Of a stretch of 64,000 nucleotides of DNA, positions 12,101 to 22,700 are shown in pieces (the stretch's first letter is position 1; every line of letters starts with the position of its first letter). The stretch covers positions 2,884,501 to 2,948,500 of the forward strand of contig CANUEZ040000020.1 of the NCBI GenBank assembly GCA_948099385.1, in the 5' to 3' direction. The notes under the pieces were generated by a model, which saw nothing but the letters and a program-made list of their open reading frames with translations, did no database searches and was not told the origin of the DNA. This DNA is from Fasciola hepatica. Lineage: Eukaryota > Platyhelminthes > Trematoda > Plagiorchiida > Fasciolidae. The position numbers were made by a program, and so were the translations under genes.

Positions 12101-13990
12101 ATAGTTCAGTTTCCTGTCTCTTTGCAAAGAGTTCACATACTCCAACCTCCGTCTTACAGTAAAATTGATTCCGTTCCATTTTCATGATAACCCTGGGAAA
12201 GTGTACAGCCATGTACGGCTTGAGAAGTCTTGATTTGTTACTGTTCCATATTGGGATACCAAAATATCTATGAACATCCTAGGTTCGGAAGTAGCAAACG
12301 TCCGTTTGCCTACAGCTCGTGAAGGCTAATATTCTGCGCCATCTAACAGTATTTGGCTGCTGCATTAAGGAGCTTTCTTAATTCACTGGCCATTTCAGAT
12401 CAGCAGACCTAGGGTTACCGTTCGTTGGATATTGTCAGCGGCTTCAAGTTGGGTCTGTTGTGAAATCCCTCTCGTGCCTCGAGAATTGCTACTGTGGACC
12501 CTTTCACTCCCAACTATTTCTTGTTTTTTCCAGTTATTGATCTGCTTGTCTTTAGTCTTCCGCAGCTGCCGACGGAATTAAATAGAAAGGGCTCTTTTAC
12601 TTTCGAGTCAGCGGCTAAAATGGCCGTTACCCCACCTGTCCGGTGATAGCTTAATTTGGCGGTGGTTTGTCAGATGTTCATGAAAAGGTAAAACCGGAAC
12701 TGGAAAGTGTTCTGTTAGGGACGAAAGTTGCTGAGGTTATGAGTAGGGCTGTTGAAGCCAAGCTAGGGGTGGCTGAGGATCGTGGACAACGCGGTAGTAA
12801 AATCACCACAGGACAGCCCTCACTTGTAAAACGGATTGATGGTGGTGCTGGCAATCGATTGGCCATCCTCGACACTAAAATTTGTAAGATCGTTAAGGCC
12901 GCCATGACAACGGTTGCTATGTTGATAAATCTGGCCCGGTAGGTGGTGTGAATAAGATAGACCGGCTACCAGTAAAATTTGGGCTGCCTTAATGTAAACT
13001 CCCCAAGTTGTATGGTTCGCCTTTACGGTATGTTCCTTTTTTCTCCAGTTTGATAGCCAGGTCGGGAGCCGAGAAAAGGGTGATGGTCAGAGCCCGAAAT
13101 ATTTTGTTACAGTACCATGAGGAGAAAGCGAAGGGAATGAATCGAGGTTGATTTTTATCCAGCTAATGAAAGTAGTGAGCCAGAGACGGGCATATTAGGA
13201 GAATGCTTTGTTCAGAGACGTCATATCCCACGTAGCTTGCTAGATGGAACAACCCGACCAGGATTGATGGCTCAAGTTTCGGGCGCTTCGTTGTCGTACG
13301 CCAACAAATTGGCCAGTTAAGCAGATGCACCGGAGCAACTAGGACATTTGAGTGAGCTGGATTCGGTTCATGTCATAAAGACAGTTTTGAGTAAGTTGTT
13401 CAAGTACATGGCAGTTGATTGGGCAAAAAGTGCCTGCGGGATCTACCAGAAAAAACGAAGTAGAGTCTTGCGACAGGAGTCCGTTCGTAAATGCTTAGAC
13501 GCGTTTTCAAGGCATCAAATATAGTTACCTTTTCCGTGAAGGAGAGATTGCTTCGGATGTTTTTAAGGAGGACCTTTGGTTTCGAAAACATTTACGGTGT
13601 CTAAAAATGATGCCAGTTACGATCAGTGTAGCAGCTGATAGCCTAAGGGACTGTCCAGGGTTTCATATATTGCCCCCAAAGTCGGCCAAGAGTTTATGTC
13701 GTGATTCAAAGCTTGTCTTATTTCCTCACATCCAGGGCCCCAAGCTGATGGATAGTACAGGGTGAGACTCTGTGGAGAAGAAATTTGCAGTCCCTGGAAT
13801 CATCGTTTGTTGCAAGAGATGAAAAGAGTTCCGCTCCTCAATGGATCTTTTCAACCGCTCCCAACGAGCCTTGGTGTTAGATTGGGAGGTTGAGCAGAGG
13901 CCTCCTTTGTGGAAGCGAAAGATGGCAAGAGCCTTAACTCTTCGAAGAGGGCAGTGAGTTCTTTACAATCTTCACAGCGCACTATGCATG
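3131..13990. other. About 10.9 kb with no recognisable gene
   Basis: Open frames here are short (at most about 140 codons) and start and stop at random in all six frames. None shows a motif I recognise as a retrotransposon, transposase or host protein. Two overlapping plus-strand frames at 4862-5439 and one at 12667-12942 were read closely and not identified. One copy of a short repeated motif lies at 4172-4220. The stretch may be intergenic or intronic DNA or a very old repeat. Small exons cannot be excluded without comparison to other genomes. Confidence 0.5.
4172..4220 (+). repeat. Divergent copy of motif M followed by an ATT-rich tail
   Basis: The order gaccatg, then tcacgcgtgc, then a tct...gga core, then ATATAC and a run of ATT/TTA steps follows the layout of the motif at 40288-40340. 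Identity is only moderate. In the other copies the core forms a near-perfect hairpin, while here the hairpin is degraded. It is probably the end of an old, short retroelement of the same kind as segment A. Confidence 0.35.
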
Positions 13991-13999
13991 AGCCACTTA

Positions 14000-15700
14000 C
14001 AAGACTTACAGATAAAGGGCCAAGCCCTGCAACGAGTGGGTGAAGGACGAGCATGAATAGGAACCCGCCACCGATGTAAAGGCTGATCCGAAGAAGTTCT
14101 CAGCCTCGGTGCAGTCCAGGAAAACAACAAGTGAGGGAGTAGGTACCTTGGAAATGCCCGACGGAAACACTATCATTGTTGGTAAAAACAAAGAGGAAAA
14201 AAAACGCAAATTCTTTTGGAGCTTCTATCGCCAGGACCAGATGCTTAGCGTGGCGAGATCAGATATAGTGAGTATACCAGTGCTTCGAGAGGCCACTTAA
14301 AAGAGGACGCGCTGACCCAATAACTCAAATCTATATGCAGATACAAAGCAGCCGAATCAGATACCATCCATCCGGACCTTTTTCACACTCTCCGGTATTT
14401 TATCAGGGGCTACTACCCAGCTGCACGAAGGGTTGTTAAGGGAGGGTGAGGCTCCAGGGAATTGCAGTAAGGCTGCTGTCACAGCAAAACATAAGACAGG
14501 ATCCAGGTAGAAGGCAACCAGTTATAGAACCGTCAGTTTGACATCATTGCTGAGCAACGACTTGTAAAGAAAGCAGTTCTGCTTGCATCTTGTCATTGTC
14601 GACCTACTAAAGCCTTCAAAACATGGGTTTGCTGAAAATGATGGTGCTTGACAAACATACGGATGTACTTAGAAGAGATTATAAGGCAAACAGATGAAGG
14701 TATAACAGTGGAGGTGTGTTTTCCAGGTTTCGGTGAGGCTTCCGCTTCTGCAAGCCATCGTCTGCTGGACTATAAACTGCAGACCTTCGGGATAACCAGG
14801 CAAGCAGGAGATTAGATAGCACACATTCCGGGGGATTCTAGTTTCTGCACGAAGGCAGGTGATTATCTATCGAAGCCGGAGAAGATTACCAGTGGCGTAC
14901 CATGGTGTTCAGTACTGGGACCTATGCTCTTCCCTCTGTATACAAATGGCCTGGAAAAGAAATGAGCAAACCGTGTTTCATCTTTGAAGATGACGTGAGG
15001 ATAGCAGGCAGCCATTCAGCACAGGATATAAGTTTTGTTCCCAGATGGGCAGAACAATAGGATTTACCACAGAATCTCACCAAATGCCAAATCCTGACCC
15101 CCACATAGATGAAGCGAACAGTATTTAGCTTCGAAGAGTCTCGGAGGTGGAAGAACTAGGAGCGATGGTCACACAGAACTTTACGCCTTCGAGTCAGGGC
15201 TGAAGAGCTGAAAATATGGCCAGAGAGATGTTGACTAGGATAAACAATGCTATCATATGCAAAACCAAAAGCTTTTTTCATGTTTTGCACAGTTTTGGAG
15301 CGACCCTTTTTTGGATTATTGTGTGCGGGCATGGGCTAGATTTTATCGCAAGAATGGGGAGCGCTAGGATGGTTTGTTGAGATTTTCGCCAGAATGATCA
15401 CCGATCAGGAAGGGAAATCTTACTCCAAGCCTCCGAATATCTCAACCTATTCTCGTTGGGGAGTCGTACAGGCCGAGCTGACCCAACAAAATGTTCAAAA
15501 TCGTAAAGGGTCTGTCGGGCATAGGCTTGGGTGAAATGTACCTTTGCACTCCCGAGAGCAGTACCACATGTCATAGTCTTGGGCTATAAAGGGCTGGATA
15601 TACCGGCTAGATTATTAATGCACAGGGTTGCTCTTACGTGAGAAAGGCTGTCAGGGGAATCTGATAGATGCAGCATTGTACCAAGTTCCAAGAAGACTGT
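14000..15700 (+). pseudogene. LINE family II pol relic: linker and reverse transcriptase
   Basis: Fragments in changing frames follow the order of a CR1-like pol. The EN-RT linker comes first (ADPKKFSASVQSRK, then GDGT-like MPDGNTIIVG, 14085-14180). ESDTIHPDLFHTLSG and SYRTVSLTSLLSN (about 14350-14550) follow, then KHGF. The RT strand before the active site is VPWCSVLGPMLFPLYTNGL (14898-14955). The catalytic box is FEDDVRIAG (usually FADD). A thumb region with EVEELGAMVTQNFTP ends the copy. There are stops and shifts every few dozen codons and no EN upstream, so this is an old 5'-truncated copy on the same strand as the next LINE relic. Confidence 0.75.
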
Positions 15701-16149
15701 AGATTCACGCTAATAAACAGAGTTCCAAGAGCTAGCTGTGTGAAGGGGGGTGAGGTAATTAGCCATCGGCTTTTTGTCAATTAACTTATGGCAAAAAGAT
15801 GACACTGCCTGGCAACTTCAGCTTTTCGGAACAAATATTGAAAGCTCATCCTTGGGAGCCAAGAAACTCGCCAATAACGTCAAGGTCTGGATGCACTACT
15901 GATCATGACCACTTTTGTCCTGAACTGAACTGCACTAAACAGTGGCGATGGGCGGCTTGGAAGACAGGGAGAAAGAAAACTGGTACTCACTCGGGAGAAA
16001 CATAGAGAACTAACTACCAGGCAGAAAGGAATAGCACCAGTTCGATGAGGAAAGGAACAGGCAACCAGGAACAATTGTGTCTAGCGACAAAAACTACAAC
16101 AAGGTGGGCCGCCCAGGTGCCCGGGTATTGAGCACGATTACCTGCCGCC

Positions 16150-19100
16150 CCTCCCTAGAAAAAGCAGGAAAGTAGAGGGTATTTTGTTGCTCGTGGCTTA
16201 CATCAATGTTGCAAGTACGAAGAACAAATGGCCGGAGCCCAAAGTCAGGGTACTGTGAGCAGATGTGATAGCAGTCACTGAAACCTAGCGACAATGAGCT
16301 GATCCCAAACTTCTACTCAGGCTTTAGGTTGGACAGGCTGGACGATCGAATCGGAGGTGGTATAATCGTCCTCCTAGCAGAAAAGTTCGACAGATTTGAG
16401 AGGAGTCGACCAGTTACGCCGTATGTACAAGCGGTAGACTCTGTAATAGCTACGGGCGGACCAGAAGCGGCAGTTATTTGCGCTTATGGGGGCAAGAAGC
16501 AGAAGGTGCTGAGGACGGCGATCTGGACGCCAGCGCAGGCAGAAAGTCACTTATAATGGGTGCTTTCCACGCGCCCGAAGCGGACTGGACCTTTGAAGCC
16601 GCTCCAAGAAACAAGATTGGTGAGAGATCACTCCACCCAATCCACAAGAAGGCTCTCGTCCAACACGATGTTCAAGTGAAAAGACGGCGATTCGTTCAGC
16701 CACCGTCAATCCTTGAGTTCGTAATGACTAGAGTGGCAAACGACTTAGAACCACAAGAGCTCGGAGAACCCATAGGAAAGTGTGAGCACGGTGTTCTCCA
16801 GTGCAAAAGATAAATTCAGGAGGAACTTCTCAAAGATCGACGAGAAAAGCATAATGGAACTGGGCCCTCGGATAGACTGGGAGATGATAAGTGATTGCTA
16901 AGAAGTAGAACATCAGCGGAGTTGCATTAAGAACAGACTGCTGGAAGTACCAGAGGCCTTCACACCACCAAGAAGGGTCAAAGAAAACGAATTACTTCGG
17001 TAGTGGGTGGGTCGAGTGAGAAGGTCCCTAAGAACGGAAGCAAAGGGCATTCAAAAAGTACAAAAGTACCAGTGGCTTCTTGGCCTTCCTACAGTTCAAA
17101 TGAGTGAAAACTAGACTATCACAAATACAGAAACAGTACAGAAAAATCAGCGAGGCAAGTACCGCTCGGTGCAACATACTTTTGAGCAATACGTAGTCCA
17201 GTTCGAAAGGATCCCGAAACCAGAACAAGATTGATCCGTGAATTCCGCGATACTGGATTATCAAATGAACAGCATAAATGTATACAAACGTCAATTGTGC
17301 GGTCACACGGACTCAGAAAACGGGAACCAAGTTTACAACTCGCGAGCAACAAGAGCGTGCTTCTCTCAGGTCCAAGATGAGGTACGATGAGGTAGCAAGT
17401 TGGTCGCGACCAAACGAAGGTTGGCCTATAAAAACCCAAAGTGTCTGTAAACACACTAATGGTGTATGTTGGCAAATGATATATATATATATAAAACACG
17501 AGATCATAGTGTCCTCGGAGGGTTTTCTACAAGCGGTCGTTACACTTGGAACGCTAAAAGCTATCACGAAGCATATTACAACCACCTTCAATCTAAAGCA
17601 GCACTGAGGAATGCCGTAGAAGGGGTCAGGAGCTCACAGGGAGTGCGGGAAATGAGCAGGCAAGAAAAAGCAGAAATCCTGTTGGAATTCCTCCAGCGGA
17701 TGTGCAGACTGGACGAGGGTGCTCATGAGCTACCTGCTACCTGGTGCAGTGAAGTCTCAGAAATGAGGGGTGAGGAAAGCTACTCAGGAGATGTTCTGAA
17801 CAGCCTGAAGCAACTAGACGTCTCCAAGATGGCGGAGTCGGATGACATCCACCCGGCAATACTGGAGCCATTAGCGTCCATTATGGTTCATCCACTAGAT
17901 AAGCTGTCCAATGCACCACAGGCAAGAGTGTACCACCTGGAGGCTGTTTTGTGTGAAGAATCACAGACATTTACGAAGACGGAGACAGAGAAGCATGTAC
18001 CAGTTACAGGCCGACTAACTTAACGTCAGTGGTGCTTAAAACTCTCGAGGAAATACTACGAGACAGAATAGTGAAGCTTTTAGAGAGGAACAAGCTGGTG
18101 GCTGCAACCCAGCCTGGGTGCTGGCACAGGGGCTCTTGTCTCTCCAACCTAACAAGTTTCTCGGACGAGGCAACCGGTAGAGTGGATCAAGAAGAACGGG
18201 TGGCAGTCTGCTATCTGCATTTCCGAAAGGCTTTTGGTTAGGTCAACCAAAGGCCGCTTGAAGCAAGGGTGGAATCGTCTCTACTTACGGCCAAAATACA
18301 GAAGTGGATTGTACAAAACTCAAAGGGACAGTTTTCCGATTGAGTGCAAGAGGCTGCTTGTCAGAAAATGGGAGGCTGTATAGTTCAGTTCCACAAGGGC
18401 AAATCCCGGGACCCCTGCTTTTCCTGATGCGCACTAACGATCTGGCAGACTCTTTGGAAAGCCCCTGTTCCTCATTCGCGGATGACGTCAAGGTAGTAGG
18501 AGCACCAGATAATGCGGCGGTTCGGCGTGATCTGGACAAGGTTTATCAGTGGTCAGTGGCGTGAGATTTTTCCCTCAATCTGAGGAAGTGCCAACATATC
18601 ATCAAGGAGGGAGGGCCAAGGCCCACACAATATATGGGTCCAGCAGACAATCAGTAGGAGATCGCTCAGACCACAGACGCTCGGGACTTAGGGTTGATGG
18701 TAAGTGTTGACCTTAAGCCAAGAATCCAGTGCCAGAAAGTAATACAAAAAGCACATGGAGCCTGGCATCAGCTCAGGAATGTGGTCAGCTCGAGGAAACC
18801 GACGGCCTTATTTCCATTGTACAAGGCCTTTGTAAGATCTCATCTAAAAACTGTGTCCAGTCGTGGAGGCCATATCTGGTGGAGGAAATCAAGACTAGCG
18901 AGCAGCTACGCCGGCTATTCACGCTATTGTCTGCAGATTACGGACATTCGTGCTACGAACAAAATCTTGAGCAACCAGGTTTACATCCTCTTGAAAGAAG
19001 GAGAAGAAAATGTTACCTCATAGTGGCCTTCAAAACACTGAAATGATTTACAGAAGCACAAGGTCACAGAGGGGCCTTATTTGAGCTGCAAGAGAATGGC

Positions 19101-19365
19101 TGCCTAATAGAGCACGCACTGATAATTAGGAAAGAGGGAAGTTTGACTATCGTCAGAATTCAGTTTTGTACGGTTAAGATAGCCAATGACCGGAGTAGGC
19201 TGCCAGGCTATGTGATAAGCGCCAGCGCGGTGTCTGAGTTCAAAAGGAGTTTCGACAAGGTGTGGGTGACCGTGTTTTGGGAAATATGCCCAGGAGTCTA
19301 CTACGGTTTTTGTAGACAAATGACTAGTTCCTCTCACTTCAACCTTCGTGGATTCCTTACGTAGT
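16150..19365 (+). pseudogene. LINE family II pol relic: endonuclease plus reverse transcriptase
   Basis: EN begins near 16200 (INVASTKNKWPE, then DVIAVTET followed by a TAG in place of Trp). It continues in another frame with PNFYSGFRLDRLDDRIGGG, and later MGAFHAPEADWT and ILEFVMT. The RT part from about 17580 shows AVEGVRSSQGV, ESDDIHPAILEPL, VVLKTLEEILRDR, LHFRKAFG (motif A with the Asp lost), VPQGQIPGPLLFLMRTNDL and SFADDVKVVG. The thumb and C-terminal part end near 19365 (SRLPGYVISASAVSEFKRS). Several frames are used. The order and spacing match a nearly full CR1-type ORF2 of about 1,000 codons. A TA microsatellite lies in the EN-RT linker. Confidence 0.85.
17478..17494. repeat. (TA)n microsatellite inside a LINE relic
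   Basis: A short run of eight TA/AT steps sits in the linker between the EN and RT parts of the family II copy. It is too short to say more. Confidence 0.7.
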
Positions 19366-20440
19366 ACCATCTTCATCCCACTGTGCTATCCTTTCCACCG
19401 GAGAGATGGGCCGTGGGGTGTACGTGACTAACGACTGTGATCCGAGAAGTTGTTGAGGAGAAACGGGATTGGAGACCCAACATAGCCCCAAAGAATATGA
19501 CCAAGTACTGAGGAAGAGTCGTCTCCTCTAAGTGAGGAGGCACCGGGGAGTTCAAGGGGCTTACCAGTGCAAGAACCAGGATCCTCAGTCACCCCATCGT
19601 CAAGTCCTGGAACCGGAATTAAAGGAAATTGATAACCAACTCCGCTACACCTTGAGGTTGGGCTTTTTGGACGATGGGAAAGAAAGACGCATACTCACTA
19701 GAAATAGACATCGAATATGAAATACCAAGCACAGCAAAGGTATCGGATCGACGGAGAAGGGAATAAACACCTTGAAGTGAAGCTGCTTGGAGACCTCATC
19801 CAGTCTTCCAGCGTGCCTGCGTGCCTTGGAATTCAGGTTGTCTCAATCATTCTTTTTCTTCGTTGCGTGAGTTACTTTTCCGTTTTACTGTAGCTGTTTG
19901 GCCTTGGGAGTATTTATTTGTTCTCCGTACCGGATCTAGCTGTTTCTATTTTGGTGCATAATTCTTCATAATCCGCAGTGAAAGCCGAGTTGTTTGTCAT
20001 CACAAATTGAAATGAAGCTTGCTGTCAAAAGGAGACTAGGAAAGACAAATACGCTCAAATAGAAAGTCCGGCATGGCGCAGAAACAAGAAATGCAAGGGG
20101 GATGAAGAGCTTGAAGGCGTTCTTCGTGACGCCTGTAAACGGTGGTAGCTTAGGACATGCAGCAAAACAGCTAACGGATCATGTGAGACTTATGTGAAAC
20201 ATAAGTACTTCGAGAGGTTCTGCGTGGATTGAAAGTCCACAATAATCAAAACTGGTTCCGGAGTATTAGGAGTGGTAGTAGGTGTGAGAAACAGTAGCAA
20301 GAACCCGCAAGTGCATCCCGAAAATGAGTTTGCATGTCCAGGGGAAGAATCTGATAAGAAAATCCATGAAGTGGAAGGTAGAGCCGAAGGTGGGCTGAGT
20401 GAAGGTAGAGTAAAAAAATGAGCGCGCGTAAAGCGGACTA
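19366..20440. other. No gene seen
   Basis: About 1.1 kb lies between the end of one LINE relic and an ORF1 relic. It is likely untranslated LINE sequence or unrelated DNA. No repeat shared with other parts of the window was noticed. Confidence 0.4.
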
Positions 20441-20444
20441 GGAG

Positions 20445-21312
20445 GATAACCAGGGACAAACACTGGCACATGTTGCGGGACTCTAGTGTCAATAAACCTG
20501 CAAGCAATGAGGAGCAGCTTATAAAAATCGCCGCGAAACTAGAGGATCATGGTAAGTTTTTCGAAGGCTTACTCCAGGGCAGGAAGAATTTCTGCCGACA
20601 GGTTGGAAGCAAAAAGACCATTAAAGTTGCTTTGGAAGGGCATAGGAAATTGGTGATTCACGGAATTCCGGGATCAAGCATAAAGAACAGAATGAGGATT
20701 AGGGCCATGAGATATCATATTGTAATGTGGCTAAGATGCTTTGTTCTTTCTGACCTGACCACAATAAGAAACATGTGGTTAGGAAAATTGAGGGCGGAAA
20801 GCCAAGCCCCACCTTGGTGAAGTTCACAAACTCAAGGCACAGAAACAGTGTTGGTTGCCAAGGAAGAAATACGGAGGCTCTCAAGCGGTCGAGTCTTCTA
20901 CGAGCCAGATGATGCTACCGGTGAGTATACTACTCATTGAATCTTGAAAGCAGGCATAGACTCCGCTGATCCAAAATCCATGGAGCTGGCAATAGGGGCC
21001 GCAGTACTCGCGGGTGAAAGTTTTACGAAGGACAGCTCGTGCTCTAACCTGGAAGATGAGAGAATTCAAGCTGAAAGAAGGATACTGGAGGAGAACACAG
21101 AACCTTCTCCCGTGAAGCTTCTAAACGGTGTTAAGGAAATAAATCCAGTGAAACGAAAAACGGGGGCAGCCTTCGTGTTTAGGGTTTGGGAGCTTAAAAG
21201 TCCCCTACCGACTGCCCCTGCCCTCAACCAAACTTGCCAAACTGAGCGCAAGCAACAAGGCAGACCAAAGTTGCCATTGCATTGGGCTGCGCAAAAGGTC
21301 ACAATGCGTTGA
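20445..21312 (+). pseudogene. LINE family II ORF1 relic (RNA-binding protein)
   Basis: One frame gives HRKLVIHGIPGSS and a helix-rich part. After a TGA at 20818-20820, another frame gives VKFTNSRHRNSVL, VAKEEIRRLSSGRVFY and EPDDAT. This is the pattern of the nucleic-acid-binding, RRM-like domain of LINE ORF1 proteins, whose motifs are a strand before the G-I/V-P turn, L-V-x-F, and K-x-I-R-x-L. A charged tail of about 120 codons follows (from 20944) without recognised motifs. No matching pol follows directly. At about 21330 the sequence switches to the ORF1 of the other LINE family. ORF1 proteins coat the LINE RNA and act as chaperones. Confidence 0.6.
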
Positions 21313-21329
21313 CCGTCCTTCGAAGTTCA

Positions 21330-22700
21330 AATTATCGGACGAAGTCATAGCTAAAAAGTACACAAGCAGTTGGCAAATCATTGTTAACGCCACATCATTC
21401 AAAAGATCATAATATCACCGGATAAAACGCCCCTCCTAAGAAAGGCTTTTCTACCACTGAAGAGTAACTCAGCCTCAGCAAAGTCACCTATGGCTGAAGT
21501 ACCAACTGCCCCGCCGCCTCGCTGCTTGTTGAGCAACCCCCAGCACAAAAGTCCCCGATATCCTGCATTACTTTAGATGACCTGGATCTGACCACCACTC
21601 CTTCTCCAGCACATCCTTCTAGTAAATGGCCCCGCCCTCTGCCATCAACTTACGCTTCCGCTAAAGGCATCCGCATCCATGCCTGACCCACTGTTAGCCC
21701 GGGGCCACCAAAGTCCTGAGCATTCATGCCTGCTGCTGCTTATGCTCGCCTCCTGCCCACTTTCTCAACACTAAAGAGACCCCGGGGAAGTCCGTTTCAA
21801 ACAGCCCGCCCAGTCTTAACTCATGTCTCACCGTCTTGCGGACACAAATTGTTCATAAGAGCTAGGAGTTACCATATGGCCAAGCGGCCCATCAACTGGC
21901 AGGACTCTGTGTCTCCCCACAGCTTTCAGCCACTCCGGCTACTCCCGTAATCCCCCCATAAGTCTTCTCAGAGCCCCATCCGAAACCTTCACCAAGTACT
22001 CCAAGTACGCCCCAAGTAATCCATGCCTACAGATGAGCGGGACACAACCCCGCATCACCCTGAGGCAGTCAACTCCGCCTCGCTGTATTGGCGTGGTACC
22101 TCGACTAATCGACAAGGTTATCTAAACTCCACTTTGGAAAGCAGGCGAAAACTGCCGCCAAACAACACATCACTATGCGTCAGGACAGAGCGTACCATAC
22201 TCTATAAATATGCCGAAGCAGCCTTTCAAACATCTGGCTGAGTGCCAACACCCCCTGTTAAACCTCTGTATCAATTTCCCTTCTTCCAGTGATTCATTTA
22301 AATAACTCCCAGTTGAGTGGCAACCAACGGCCTCGATTGTTGAACTCAAGCTTTTTCTCGAACACAATATAGGCCAGCCCAACCAACCACAGTTACCTCG
22401 TCGGTCCTGGTCAAGTGATAGCTACCCGCCCATTGTGTATCGTGTTGAACCTAGTCACCATTGATCTCTGCCATCTCACCCGCCACTACCCATTACACCA
22501 GTGTCCATTCCCTCACCTGGTTATTTCACCCACCCCCTCGGAGACCTCGTCTCCGAAAACGACCCTTTATCTTCTCGGGACACCCCCCCCCCTCAACCGG
22601 CCTCCCCTGCTTACCATCAACCTTGCTCCACACTGCCGGCTGCCCACTACCAACCCGGACTTAGATTTTATCGCCCCTACGCATGAAAACCCTGACGTTT
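21330..22700 (+). pseudogene. LINE family I ORF1 relic: end of RNA-binding domain and proline-rich tail
   Basis: From about 21390 the sequence reads TSFK, then IIISPDKTPLLRKAF with one shift. This corresponds to TSFKNIKIAPDKTPLQRE in the intact ORF1, the conserved exit of the RRM-like domain. What follows is highly Pro/Ser/Thr-rich in several broken frames, as in the ~250-residue tail of the intact protein. It runs into the EN part without a gap, so it is the front of the same old copy. It is truncated at its 5' end compared with the intact element. Confidence 0.6.

Noticed and set aside
12667..12942. Plus-strand ORF of 91 codons with an open frame on the other strand
   Set aside because: No motif, no neighbour relation, and a long frame on the opposite strand suggests composition rather than coding.
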